Source: JABDMH01 sp964428345 (GTDB lineage: Bacteria > Bacteroidota > Bacteroidia > Chitinophagales > Saprospiraceae). Taken from it: a DNA stretch of 64,000 nucleotides. Position numbers and translations under genes: made by a program. The stretch is taken from NCBI GenBank assembly GCA_964428345.1, contig CAYRYD010000007.1, forward strand, positions 62,001 to 126,000. Direction: 5' to 3'. This document shows positions 1-9,141 of the stretch, piece after piece (position 1 is the first letter of the stretch; each line of letters starts with the position of its first letter). Under the pieces are notes generated by a model. It worked only from the letters and a program-made list of their open reading frames with translations, was not told the DNA's origin and did no database searches.

Positions 1-260
1 AACCACCGGTTTCGATAAATAGCCCGAAAATAGGCTTCGAGATTGTCAATTGCCAGACCTTCCGGTCGATTCAGATTGCGGTAGAGATAGTACAGACATT
101 CCTGAAAAAGATCTCTTGCATCTTCTACCGTACCTTTATTGTTTCTGACGAAACGATTCAATCCCGGAAAAAATCGGTGGTACAGCCCTTCAATGGCTTC
201 CACCTGACCGGTCCGCAATTGCTCAACTAATCTCTCTGTTTCATTACGATCTCTATCCAT
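1..260 (-). CDS. RNA polymerase sigma factor, sigma-70 region 2 (partial)
   Basis: Reverse-strand reading from the ATG at 258-260 gives about 86 residues before the window edge cuts the 3' end. The peptide has the look of sigma-70 region 2: a helix around 'VEAIEGLYHRFFPGLNRFV', then 'DARDLFQECLYYLYRNL', the core-binding/-10 segment of ECF-type factors. Region 4 lies outside the window, so the subgroup cannot be set. It is transcribed divergently from the CHAT/TPR gene at 425, with a 164-bp shared intergenic region. I infer, but cannot show, that the two are functionally linked. The family call is strong; the target regulon is unknown. Confidence 0.8.
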   Translation of the reverse strand, partial: MDRDRNETERLVEQLRTGQVEAIEGLYHRFFPGLNRFVRNNKGTVEDARDLFQECLYYLYRNLNRPEGLAIDNLEAYFRAIYRNRW

Positions 261-424
261 TATAGTATGTTTCCAGAGCGAAAAGTGACATTCAACAGAC
301 CGAAGGTAAATAATAACTCCAGTATTACTAAAGGGACAGGTCATCCAGAACGTTCGTAAAAACGTTAAAATGTCTCTGAAAATCAGCCGATTTTACCCGA
401 GAATACTAACTTTCGTACGAACTT

Positions 425-3400
425 ATGTCCTGTACAAACCTCGAAGTCAGTCTGACGCTGATTATTGCTCTGGTAACCTTAACCGGAGGGTACAGCCAAT
501 CATCCCCTGTTGGGGAACTACCGGCACTGGTGAGCCGGGCAAAAAACCTTCAGCAAGCCTATCAGTTTGATAGTTCAACCGTATGGTATAAGAAGGCGAT
601 CATCGCCCATGAGGCATTGTCTGACTACTGTACGGTCTATCGACTCAGAAATGAAGTAGCCTACAATCTGCTTGATGCGGAAAGAGATCAGGAAGCCGTT
701 AACTATATTGACGATTGTCTCAGGGAATTTCAACACAGCCAACACTGCCCGGATACTTTATTGCACGTCAATCTCCTGATTACCCGACATATCATCTACC
801 GGGATGTCGACCGCATCAAACAATCAAAACCACCACTGGATGAAGCGTTGAGACTGGCCATCTTGAGCGGTGATACCGCTTCACTGGCAAAGATCTACAA
901 TAACCTCGCAGCTTATTATGGATCGGAAGGAGCCAATTACCTGGCGTTGGACTGTGCAGAAAAATCCATGGAGATGAAAGAGCAACTCCTCTCACCCAGG
1001 GACCCATCCTATCTGCGGGGTCTCTATGCGATCGCCAATTATTCGGAGCGGACCGGAGACTACGAAAAAGCCTACCTCTACCTGGATTCGATTATTCAGA
1101 TCGCCGCAGATACCGTTTATCCTAACATTGCCGATACCTATCATTTAATGTCGCTGGTTTGCATACGTCGTAAAGACTTCACCATCGCCCGGAAATATGC
1201 AGAATTATCGACGATCTATTTTTCCCGTCAATTTGGTCCGGAAAGCCGGGCTGCATCCTATGGCTATATGGAACTGGGAATGGCCCACCTGGCATTGCAG
1301 GAGATGGAGGAAGCCATTGCCAATCTTGAGCGGGCATTTAAAATCCGTCGGGACAAATTCGGGCCGGCTGACCGGCTGACCCTGAGCACACTATCGCAAC
1401 TGATCCAGGCCCAGATGATCCTGGGTGATACAATGTCATCTATTGAGCGCTATAAACAGGTAGTGCAGGACTTCACCAGGGAATATGAAGTGAGCAAATC
1501 CGAAAAATATGCCCTAAATCTGCTGGAAATCGGAGAATTGTATCAGGGAGCGGGCCTGAGCGACTCTTCCCTTCATTATTACCGTCGAGGCTGGGAACTG
1601 GCCAATCAATATTATCCCGCGGGTGACCGGGTACACAGTCGGGCAAACCTGCTTCTGTCCGGAGCAGTACCGTTGGATCAAAGAGAACACTACAGCCGGA
1701 TGGCGCTTTTTCATCTGACCGGTGATTCGTCCCTTCACGAGCTCAACCGCTCTACCATTGCCTTTGCCAACGATCAGTATGCCGTCCTGATGGTCTATTA
1801 CCAGCATGCCAAAAACCTTTTTGCAGGTTTTGAAGAAACACAAGATCAACGGTACCTCGAAAAAATCATCATCTTACAGCCCCAGTTTGATCTGATCAAG
1901 GATGAAATATTCGGCCAGTTTCTCGCTGCCAAATCAATCATCGAATCAGCACCAATTATCCGCGAAATCAGTCTTCTCAGACTCCGGTCGAGTCATCTGC
2001 TATATCAAAAAACCGGTGATCTGCATTACCTGGACCATGCCCTGCTGGCCATGGAAGAGAACAAGAATATTCTGCTCCAAACCCAAATCCATGAAAAGAA
2101 CCTCAAATATCTTTTGAATCTGCCCGATTCCCTGCTAAGACTGGAAAGGCAATTACATCTGGAAATCAATCAGCTGGATCAGACTCTCCGGCAACAAAAA
2201 AATGATAGCCTCCGGCAACGAAAACTTGACCTCGAAAGGGCTTATTTTGATCTGCGTAGAAATATTCTTTTACAATCAAAGAAAATAGATGATTGGACAG
2301 GTAGACGGAATCTGACCATTACGGAAATCCGGAAAAAAATCAGCGATGACCTGCAAATCATCCACTATTTTCTGGATGGGAATGAACTTTATATTTTGTC
2401 CCTGTCAAAAAACAATCTGGAACTGACCAGACAATCATTTGATGCCCGGGACCGACATGAATTGGCTGATTTTATTGATCGGTTGCAGAGACCAAACAGC
2501 ACCATGGATGAGAAGGATCTATGGAACTATGCCCACAATTTGTATTTAAAATTAATTGCAGGAAATATTGCACCCAAAATCACCCGGTTGGCCATTTTAC
2601 CCGATAATGAGTTATTCATGATCCCGTTTGATGTATTGCTGGAAGAAAGGCCCCGGTTGGATCAATCGATCAGCGATTGGCCATTTCTGATCAGGAAATA
2701 TGAAATCACTTACCTTTCGGGATTGAATAACCCGTCGATCCATAATGATCATCGACAGGCAGCCGTCTCTGTAGCTTTTGCCCCCTTTGTACCTGGCATT
2801 GATCCCGGACCGATCAGACTTCCGATCCTGAAACACTCCGAGGATGAAGTGGAGATCATCGAAGATCTTTTCAGGATGCAAAAATATACCGGAAAAGATG
2901 CAACGGAAGAGCGTTTCAAACAACTTTCCAACCGTTTAAACATCCTGCACATTGCCTCCCATGCCATAGTCAATGACGATCGACCACTGCAGTCAAATAT
3001 ACTTTTTTATCCTTCGGGGGGCAGCGACGATGGAAAGCTGGAATTATGGGAATTGTACACAATGGATATTCCCGCCAATCTGGCTGTTCTATCCGCCTGC
3101 CAGGCTTCCGACGGTGCTCTTCTGAAAGGGGCAGGCATGCTTAACCTGTCCCGGGGATTCTATACCGCTGGTACTGATCAGGTGATTTCAAATCTATGGC
3201 CGGTACAGGATTATGCTGCCCGCCAACTCATGCAGCTGTTTTATTCGGCACTGAAAGAGGGAATGGATGCCGCCAAAGCCCTGCGTCAGGCCAAGCTCCG
3301 GTATATGAGCCGTGAAATCGGACCAGTCGCCCACCCTGCCTATTGGGGAGGATGGATGATCCAGCAATCCGGTCTGCCGGATGCTGAATCAAAGCTGACG

Positions 3401-3484
3401 ATAAGTTGGTGGTGGTTGATGCTCCCGGGATTCATGCTTGGTCTGGCATGCTGGCTCTATTTACGGGAGAAAAAGCTGGTTTGA
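425..3484 (+). CDS. TPR-repeat protein with C-terminal CHAT protease domain
   Basis: 1,019 residues. The start gives a short hydrophobic stretch (residues 10-25) that could be a signal peptide or anchor. Residues about 100-420 are tetratricopeptide repeats (patterns such as 'LAKIYNNLAAYYGSEGANYLALDCAEKSM'). A helical linker rich in Q/L/R follows (about 560-640). The C-terminal third is a CHAT (caspase HetF associated with TPRs) domain: the His box 'HIASHA' has H846 and the Cys box 'LSACQ' has C892, the expected catalytic dyad. A last membrane segment (about 992-1012) is followed by basic residues. CHAT proteins are caspase-like proteases; in bacteria some act in regulated cell death or stress signalling, but the substrate here is unknown. 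It is divergent from a sigma factor gene. Confidence 0.85.
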   Translation: MSCTNLEVSLTLIIALVTLTGGYSQSSPVGELPALVSRAKNLQQAYQFDSSTVWYKKAIIAHEALSDYCTVYRLRNEVAYNLLDAERDQEAVNYIDDCLREFQHSQHCPDTLLHVNLLITRHIIYRDVDRIKQSKPPLDEALRLAILSGDTASLAKIYNNLAAYYGSEGANYLALDCAEKSMEMKEQLLSPRDPSYLRGLYAIANYSERTGDYEKAYLYLDSIIQIAADTVYPNIADTYHLMSLVCIRRKDFTIARKYAELSTIYFSRQFGPESRAASYGYMELGMAHLALQEMEEAIANLERAFKIRRDKFGPADRLTLSTLSQLIQAQMILGDTMSSIERYKQVVQDFTREYEVSKSEKYALNLLEIGELYQGAGLSDSSLHYYRRGWELANQYYPAGDRVHSRANLLLSGAVPLDQREHYSRMALFHLTGDSSLHELNRSTIAFANDQYAVLMVYYQHAKNLFAGFEETQDQRYLEKIIILQPQFDLIKDEIFGQFLAAKSIIESAPIIREISLLRLRSSHLLYQKTGDLHYLDHALLAMEENKNILLQTQIHEKNLKYLLNLPDSLLRLERQLHLEINQLDQTLRQQKNDSLRQRKLDLERAYFDLRRNILLQSKKIDDWTGRRNLTITEIRKKISDDLQIIHYFLDGNELYILSLSKNNLELTRQSFDARDRHELADFIDRLQRPNSTMDEKDLWNYAHNLYLKLIAGNIAPKITRLAILPDNELFMIPFDVLLEERPRLDQSISDWPFLIRKYEITYLSGLNNPSIHNDHRQAAVSVAFAPFVPGIDPGPIRLPILKHSEDEVEIIEDLFRMQKYTGKDATEERFKQLSNRLNILHIASHAIVNDDRPLQSNILFYPSGGSDDGKLELWELYTMDIPANLAVLSACQASDGALLKGAGMLNLSRGFYTAGTDQVISNLWPVQDYAARQLMQLFYSALKEGMDAAKALRQAKLRYMSREIGPVAHPAYWGGWMIQQSGLPDAESKLTISWWWLMLPGFMLGLACWLYLREKKLV

Positions 3485-3628
3485 TTCTCAGGGAGACCAT
3501 TACGTTTTCCGGCATCTCCCAATCCTGTGAATCCAGGCAAGGCAGGCCATGACCGGGGGTGGGGACACCTCATTCAGAATTAATTATTTTTCATAAAGGA
3601 AATGGAAATAAGTACTTTATTTATCTGA

Positions 3629-3654
3629 TTGTCAATTATTTAAATAGTGATTTG
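3629..3654 (+). promoter_or_regulatory. Possible promoter for the ncRNA candidate
   Basis: TTG at 3629-3631 and TTTG at 3651-3654 resemble the two conserved blocks of the Bacteroidota housekeeping promoter (TTG, then TAnnTTTG). The spacing is a little short and the 'TA' of the downstream box is not in its normal place. Its value is mostly positional: it ends a few bases before the structured segment starting near 3660. Confidence 0.3.
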
Positions 3655-3656
3655 AA

Positions 3657-3930
3657 GATCAGGATCCCGCCTACAGGAAAAAAATAATGTTCCGGTGTGT
3701 CACTTCCTTCTCCATCATGGGACTATAATCATGTAAAACATACAAAAGACAGTTCGTGCCAGAAGGGCGGGATTAAACACTCAAGTCGCAGTATAGCGCA
3801 CCGTATAGACTTCAGATTTGCCAAAGATTGCACATTACAAATCCAAACGGTAGAAGTAAAGATTATATGTGTGTAACATTCAGTACCTGAAACCCTGGTC
3901 TCCGGAAAAGCCCGGAGACCAATTTTTTAT
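3657..3930 (+). ncRNA. Putative structured non-coding RNA, type unknown (6S-like?)
   Basis: The gap between 3485 and 4042 has no ORF of quality but shows RNA-gene features on the plus strand. A perfect 8-bp arm pair, ATCCCGCC (3664-3671) with GGCGGGAT (3766-3773), encloses about 94 nt. A promoter-like element lies just upstream. A strong intrinsic terminator closes the unit at 3897-3929. The size (about 110 nt to the closing stem, 270 nt to the terminator) and single closing stem would suit a 6S-type RNA, but I see no diagnostic 6S sequence and this is a guess. It is not tmRNA, RNase P RNA or SRP RNA by their conserved cores. It could also be the long 3' leader of something not recognised. 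Confidence 0.35.
3897..3929 (+). terminator. Rho-independent terminator
   Basis: A perfect 9-bp stem, GGTCTCCGG (3897-3905) with CCGGAGACC (3912-3920), has a 6-nt loop and is followed by AATTTTTT. The U-tract exists only on the plus strand, so it terminates rightward transcription. The nearest plus-strand gene ends 412 bp upstream, which is one reason to suspect an RNA gene in between. Confidence 0.75.
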
Positions 3931-4042
3931 CTGCCACCTGCCAAATGCTTCCTTTTACATTTGAGAGTCCGCTCTGAATATTAAGGAGAATGGTATAACT
4001 GTGAAGTCCCGGGCTGTCATTGAATTTTCGCTGCCTCCTGTT

Positions 4043-4540
4043 TCAGGGATCGTACGGATAAATGCTGGCCAGGATATCAATCGCCTCATCCTCATTGCCA
4101 TCCATAAAACCAATAGCAACCACCAGATTAGTCGGACTCTCGGTATCCAGTAGACAGGACACCAGCAGAAAATCGTAAGACCCATAGTTATCCGGTGCAG
4201 CGACGACAAAATAACCCTTCAGATCTCCCAGATCAATTTCGTCACCTTCGACTGCCGCCCGGTCGAAAGTGGCCAGGTCTTCAGCGATATCAAGAGTGGC
4301 TTCAGCCAGATGGTCGAGTGTGACATTGGCATCCGACCAGGGCATCAGGGTCACCGCAATGATACCATCACTGCTTACTGCGGTAAATTCATTTTTATTA
4401 TTCACCTGGACATTAAAATCGCTGGCTACCTGAAAACCGATACCGTGATAATCCCATTCGAATGATTCCTGAGCGCTCAGGCAGAAAGAGGTTGCCACCA
4501 ACCCCAGAGTCAGTAAGACGAGGCTTGCTTTGATTTTCAT
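4043..4540 (-). CDS. Exported protein of unknown function
   Basis: 165 residues from the ATG at 4538-4540. I prefer this start to the one 14 codons upstream because it places a clean signal peptide first ('MKIKASLVLLTLGLVATSFCLSAQ', cut after SAQ). The mature part is acidic, with no cysteine motif or obvious catalytic signature. Its 'DYHGIGFQVASDFNVQ...' opening and alternating strands suggest a small alpha/beta secreted domain. It stands alone downstream of norCB on the same strand, 132 bp beyond norB, so co-transcription is possible. I do not recognise a family. Confidence 0.6.
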   Translation of the reverse strand: MKIKASLVLLTLGLVATSFCLSAQESFEWDYHGIGFQVASDFNVQVNNKNEFTAVSSDGIIAVTLMPWSDANVTLDHLAEATLDIAEDLATFDRAAVEGDEIDLGDLKGYFVVAAPDNYGSYDFLLVSCLLDTESPTNLVVAIGFMDGNEDEAIDILASIYPYDP

Positions 4541-4671
4541 TGGAGATTTTATTTGTGCCGAAGGTATGCTTCTTTTGGCCATCTAAGGTTCCTAAGCTCA
4601 TAATTATTTTGGTATGAAGAATGCTCTCACAACTCATTAAACCCGGAAAAAATTTACAAGTAACGGACCGG

Positions 4672-6087
4672 TTACCTGACTTTACTTTTGGCTGGAGTCT
4701 GAACCCCTGGTCTGCCATATCGGCTGAATTCCAGTATAAACCATAGAATCCCCACCGTAAATAGAAGGGCTGATAAAAGTAATACCCCAAAATGAACTCC
4801 GATCTCCTTTTGTACTTCCCCAAATTCAACGCCTGCTATCCGCTCCAGATACACCTGGGCCACCCCGGCGGTCGCAAAAGCCAGTGTCATGCCAGCCATA
4901 CCCAGATTGGTGAGCCAAAAAGGATAATACCCCATTGCCTGCGGTTTTTTTCCGGTAAGCTCAGGCATGACATAACTGATGAAGGTCAGCACGATCATAC
5001 CGTAAGCACCCCAGAATGCCAGATGGCTATGCATGGCCGTTACCAGGGTCCCATGGGTGTATAAATTCACACCGGGTATGGTATGAGCCAGTCCCAGCAG
5101 TCCGGCTCCAATAAATGAAACGATGGCGGTCCCCAGCGTCCAGAGAAGGGCAATTTTATTGGGATGCTTTTCTTCCCGCTGGCGATATGTGACCATGGCG
5201 AAGATGGCCATACCCAAAAACGTCAGTGGTTCCAATGCCGAGAATATCCCACCAATCACCAGCCAGTATTCCGGAGTACCGATATAATAATAATGATGAC
5301 CGGTTCCTAAAATACCGGAAATAAAAGTCAGACCGACGATGAGATAAAGCCATTTTTCAATCTGCTCCCGGTCAACACCGGTCAGCTTTCTCAGTAAATA
5401 AGCCAACATGGCGGCCAGGATCAACTCCCAGGCCCCTTCCACCCAGAGATGAACCATCCACCATCGAAAAAAGGAATCGACTGTCTGATTGTCAAACCAG
5501 ATCATACCCGGTATGTATAAAAGCGCGGTAAAGACAAGACCCATGACTAATACCAACGCGGTTGTGGTTTGCTTTTTACCCCGGAAAAGGGTAGACAGGA
5601 TCAGGTATAAAAACAATAAAATATTGCCCACCATTAACCAGTCGAGCGGGCGGGGTATTTCGAGAAATTTCCGGCCTTCCCAATAATTAAAATGATAACC
5701 GGTCACTGCCGCCAGTCCAATCATAGCCAGTGTAATCAATTGCAGATACGCCAACCGGCCGCGCACCAGATCAGTCTCTGCCTCTTCCGGAATAATATAA
5801 TAGGTGGCGCCCATAAATCCGGATAATATCCAAAATACCAGCAGATTGGTGTGTACTGCCCGGGCAGTGTTAAACGGAATAATTGGGTGCAAAAAATCAT
5901 AACCCAGGTGGGCAAGCCCCAGGATAAAGCCATAGATCAACTGGAGACATAGCAAAATCAGGGAGAGGATAAAAAACCAGTAAGTGATGTTTCTTGATCG
6001 GTCAGGCACCGGATTAATCCATTTATTGGTCTGGAATTGATTTATATTTCGGTGGTGCCGGAAATCCGTTGAGCTCCACTTTTCCAA
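4672..6087 (-). CDS. norB: Nitric oxide reductase, large subunit NorB
   Basis: Membrane subunit of cytochrome-c-dependent nitric oxide reductase, which reduces two NO to N2O. About 12 hydrophobic helices. All metal ligands are visible: H79 ('AVHTNLLVFW') and H355 for low-spin haem b, H353 for haem b3, and H213, H264, H265 plus E217 for the non-haem iron; E286 matches the second conserved glutamate. The 450-470 residue length fits the short cNor form, not quinol-dependent qNor, and norC lies directly upstream. The listed start overlaps norC by 65 bp. There is no other in-frame ATG before the first helix; a GTG about 27 codons later is an alternative start. Confidence 0.92.
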   Translation of the reverse strand: MEKWSSTDFRHHRNINQFQTNKWINPVPDRSRNITYWFFILSLILLCLQLIYGFILGLAHLGYDFLHPIIPFNTARAVHTNLLVFWILSGFMGATYYIIPEEAETDLVRGRLAYLQLITLAMIGLAAVTGYHFNYWEGRKFLEIPRPLDWLMVGNILLFLYLILSTLFRGKKQTTTALVLVMGLVFTALLYIPGMIWFDNQTVDSFFRWWMVHLWVEGAWELILAAMLAYLLRKLTGVDREQIEKWLYLIVGLTFISGILGTGHHYYYIGTPEYWLVIGGIFSALEPLTFLGMAIFAMVTYRQREEKHPNKIALLWTLGTAIVSFIGAGLLGLAHTIPGVNLYTHGTLVTAMHSHLAFWGAYGMIVLTFISYVMPELTGKKPQAMGYYPFWLTNLGMAGMTLAFATAGVAQVYLERIAGVEFGEVQKEIGVHFGVLLLSALLFTVGILWFILEFSRYGRPGVQTPAKSKVR

Positions 6088-6460
6088 TCCAACGTAAAAA
6101 TGCTACCAGATCAGCGGTCTCACCGTCTGAAAATGCATAGGCCACCATCCGCCGGTCCCGGGGAGCCCAGGGAGTTTCCGACATCAGCACCACTCTTACA
6201 TAATCCTCACCGCGACGGTCAATGACTTTGGTTAATTCCGGTGCATAATACGCACCCTCACCCAGCAGGGTGTGACAACCGGCGCAATTATGGATTTCCC
6301 ACAGTTTTTTACCGCGGACAACTTCCGGGGTCAAGCCTTCTGCATGGGTGCGCTGAGGCACTTCCCTGCTCAACGAATGCCAGGAAAGCCCCAGAAAGAT
6401 TAAGAAAGAGACCGACGTTCCACCCAGAAAAAAATTCCTTGCCTGTTTGCTTGAAATCAT
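6023..6460 (-). CDS. norC: Nitric oxide reductase, cytochrome c subunit NorC
   Basis: 145 residues. One N-terminal membrane anchor (about 9-28) is followed by a periplasmic monohaem cytochrome c domain. The haem site is C59-A-G-C62-H63 and the axial methionine is likely M105 in 'RDRRMVAYAF'. It passes electrons to NorB, encoded next in the same operon with overlapping reading frames. No norQ/norD or nnrS gene is adjacent. A 19-bp inverted repeat lies 27 bp before the start codon and may be an NO-responsive operator. Identification rests on the haem motif, the typical 'E.HNCAGCHTLLGEGAYYAPELT' block and the norB neighbour. Confidence 0.92.
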   Translation of the reverse strand: MISSKQARNFFLGGTSVSFLIFLGLSWHSLSREVPQRTHAEGLTPEVVRGKKLWEIHNCAGCHTLLGEGAYYAPELTKVIDRRGEDYVRVVLMSETPWAPRDRRMVAYAFSDGETADLVAFLRWIGKVELNGFPAPPKYKSIPDQ

Positions 6461-6486
6461 ACCTTCTTAGGGATTATGGAAATAAA

Positions 6487-6505
6487 TGATCTCCAAACGA
6501 TCATC
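6487..6505 (-). promoter_or_regulatory. Palindromic operator candidate upstream of norCB
   Basis: ATGATC (6487-6492), a 7-nt spacer, then GATCAT (6500-6505) form a perfect 19-bp inverted repeat. On the minus strand it contains TTTG (complement of 6496-6499), the core of a Bacteroidota -7 box, so a bound regulator could block RNA polymerase. The half-site resembles but does not equal the TTGAT of Fnr/Dnr-type sites. Which regulator binds is unknown. Confidence 0.35.
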
Positions 6506-6928
6506 CATTTGATGTTTAAATAATCACCGGATGACCTCCATTATTATCTCTTTAAAGATATCAGAATTTATCGTCAGGGCACCTTTAATATCTCTGAAAT
6601 TGGGCAAATTCAAAAAGGACAAGCGAGTCGGGCATTGCGAGGAAACCAAGGAGGCTGTTGAAATACCCGCCTCGCGCTGATCTGAGGTGCCCAAAAGGAT
6701 TCCACATCAATCAATGACCAGCCTATCCGTCTATGCCATCACCTCCTCATATTTCATCGATCCTCGATCCCGATTATGGTGTATGTATATTGTTATTTTG
6801 GGATTTCAACTACACTGTTTTCCCAATCATTAGTGTCTATTTGAGCTTTCCATGAAAAATTTTAATTACCTTCAAGACAATCTGGTTTCATCCAGATTTC
6901 TCCAATCATTAAACCACAATCTCAAGAT
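6506..6928. other. Intergenic region without a recognised gene
   Basis: Divergent spacer between norC (minus) and the lipoprotein gene at 6929 (plus). Short ORFs here have no recognisable content. Both genes' promoters should lie here. I see no repeat or strong hairpin. Confidence 0.5.
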
Positions 6929-9118
6929 ATGCGCGTCAAAAATTCTATCACAGCCCAGAACTTCATATACTGGTACACTGGAGTTGTCCGAGCCTTATTG
7001 GTATTGGTCACCTTCAGTTTTATCCTGTTCACTGCCTGCAAAAAAAGCGGTCCTGCCAGTGATGACACCGATAATATCCGGGGTGTGGTGACGGGTGAGA
7101 ATGGTCCCGAAGCCGGTGTATGGGTGATTGCCGAGACACACGATTTGCCCACCCGGTTTGCCAGGATCGTTGTCACCGACGATCAGGGCAGGTATTTAAT
7201 TCCAGATCTGCCCGAAGCCGGCTACTCGGTTTGGGTTCGTGGCTACGGCCTGGTTGACTCTCCGAAGGAAAGTGCCACGCCGGGTAGTGAGCTGAATCTT
7301 ACAGCAATATCGGCCCCGGATCCGCAGTCAGCTGCCCGGTATTATCCGGCCGGATACTGGTTTTCGCTAATGCAGGTTCCCGATGTCAGTCAGTTTCCGG
7401 GAACTGGTCCGGAAGGTAACGGAATTTCGCCTGAAATAACTACCCAGGCCAATTATCTACGCAGCATTAAATCGGGTAACTGCCTGGCCTGTCATCAGTT
7501 GGGAAGCCTTGGGACCCGGGAAATTCCGGCAGCCCTTGGCAGTTTTAACAACTCGAGGGAAGCCTGGGCCCGCCGGGTACAGTCCGGACAAGCTGGAGCC
7601 AGCATGATTTCCGGCATCCACAATCTCGGTTTTGACGGAACCATCCGGATGTTTGCCGACTGGACCGACCGGATCGCTGCCGGTGAGGTACCACAAGCCC
7701 CTCCCCGTCCCCAGGGTATCGAGCGTAACGTGGTGATTAGCCAATGGGATTGGGCGGACCCGAAAGCCTATCTGCACGATCTGGTATCAACTGACCGGCG
7801 AAATCCTACGCTTCATGCCTATGGCAAATTATACGGCGCTCTGGAAGCCAGTGCCGATTATCTGCCGGTACTCGATCCGGTCACTCACGAAACCAGCCAG
7901 ATACCGCTGACCGTCAGAGATCCGGCAACCACGGTGGCGTCGGGACCGGAAATGCCTCAACCTTCACCCTACTGGGGTAATGAACCGATCTGGAACAGCA
8001 AAGCCAATGTGCATAATCCGATGTTTGACGCTGAAGGCAGGGTCTGGATCACCGCAGCGGTCCGCCCGCCCGATAATCCGGATTTCTGTAAAACCGGATC
8101 TGATCACCCTTCAGCAAAGCTGTTTCCGCTAAACCGGTCCGGAAGGCACCTGGGCGTATACGATCCCAGGACTGGAACTTACACCCATTGCAGCACCTGC
8201 TTTAGCACGCACCATCTGATGTTTGCCGAAGATGAAAACAATACGTTATGGACCAGCGGTGGTGGACCGGTTATCGGTTGGTTAAACACCAGAAAATTTC
8301 TGGAGACCGGAGATGAAGAGGCCTCGCAAGGCTGGACGGCTCTGATTATTGACGCCAATGGAAATGGCCAACGGGATGAATACGTCGAACCCGACCAACC
8401 GGTAGATCCCACCAAGGACAAGCGCATCAACCGGGGACTTTACTCGGTATCACCGGCACCGGATGGTTCGGTATGGGGCTCTACGCTGGGATACCCTGGT
8501 GGGGTCGTACGACTGGATCCGGGCACTGACCCACCGCATACTTCTTTGGTGGAATATTATGAATTGCCACTGGATGACCAGGGTGAACCCATTGAAGGCT
8601 TTTCTCCGCGGGGTATGGATGTAGACCGCAACGGAGTTGCCTGGGTGGCGCTGGCCAGCGGGCATATGGCCAGTTTTGACCGCAGCAAATGCGCCACCCT
8701 CAATGGTCCGGAGGCGACCGGACAACATTGCCCCGAAGGCTGGACATTCTACACCGAACCCCTTCCCCAAATGAAGGGCGTCGAATATTCGGGGAGTGCC
8801 GAGTCCAGCTACTACACCTGGGTGGATCAGTTTAATACGCTGGGTTTGGGTGAAAATATTCCGATCAACACCGGAAATGAATCGGAAGGCCTGCTTGTGC
8901 TCAAAGACGGTGAATGGGTCGTACTCAGGGTGCCGTATCCGCTCGGATTCTATACTAAATGGCTTGACGGCCGGATTGATGATCCGGATGCCGGCTGGAA
9001 AGGAAGAGGGCTCTGGGCAACGATCAGCACCCGAGCGCCCTTTCATATGGAAGGTGGGAAGGGCACCTCCAGTAAGGTATTCCAGTTTCAGTTAAGGCCG
9101 GATCCATTGGCAGACTGA
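6929..9118 (+). CDS. Lipoprotein with carboxypeptidase-regulatory-like domain, CxxCH haem site and propeller-like region
   Basis: 729 residues. A hydrophobic segment ends in the lipobox LFTAC (C37), so it is probably a lipoprotein. Residues about 48-115 form a carboxypeptidase regulatory-like beta-sandwich ('GVVTGENGPEAGVWVIAET...DDQGRYLIPDLP'). A single c-type haem motif, C185-L-A-C188-H189, follows. The remaining 400 residues contain repeating 'G.VWI', 'WT.GGG', 'DRNGVAWVAL' segments like the blades of a Vgb-type (virginiamycin B lyase) beta-propeller. I infer an outer-membrane or periplasmic haem enzyme or electron-transfer protein; the substrate is unknown. It is separated from norC by a divergent promoter region, and a role in respiration is only a guess. 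Confidence 0.65.
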   Translation: MRVKNSITAQNFIYWYTGVVRALLVLVTFSFILFTACKKSGPASDDTDNIRGVVTGENGPEAGVWVIAETHDLPTRFARIVVTDDQGRYLIPDLPEAGYSVWVRGYGLVDSPKESATPGSELNLTAISAPDPQSAARYYPAGYWFSLMQVPDVSQFPGTGPEGNGISPEITTQANYLRSIKSGNCLACHQLGSLGTREIPAALGSFNNSREAWARRVQSGQAGASMISGIHNLGFDGTIRMFADWTDRIAAGEVPQAPPRPQGIERNVVISQWDWADPKAYLHDLVSTDRRNPTLHAYGKLYGALEASADYLPVLDPVTHETSQIPLTVRDPATTVASGPEMPQPSPYWGNEPIWNSKANVHNPMFDAEGRVWITAAVRPPDNPDFCKTGSDHPSAKLFPLNRSGRHLGVYDPRTGTYTHCSTCFSTHHLMFAEDENNTLWTSGGGPVIGWLNTRKFLETGDEEASQGWTALIIDANGNGQRDEYVEPDQPVDPTKDKRINRGLYSVSPAPDGSVWGSTLGYPGGVVRLDPGTDPPHTSLVEYYELPLDDQGEPIEGFSPRGMDVDRNGVAWVALASGHMASFDRSKCATLNGPEATGQHCPEGWTFYTEPLPQMKGVEYSGSAESSYYTWVDQFNTLGLGENIPINTGNESEGLLVLKDGEWVVLRVPYPLGFYTKWLDGRIDDPDAGWKGRGLWATISTRAPFHMEGGKGTSSKVFQFQLRPDPLAD

Positions 9119-9141
9119 GTATGGTTTGGTGGACCTTCGGA

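Noticed and set aside
3657..3930. RNase P RNA, tmRNA or SRP RNA
   Set aside because: The conserved cores of these RNAs are not present.
8450..9046. 198-codon ORF on the minus strand
   Set aside because: Antisense to the haem/propeller lipoprotein; no motif.
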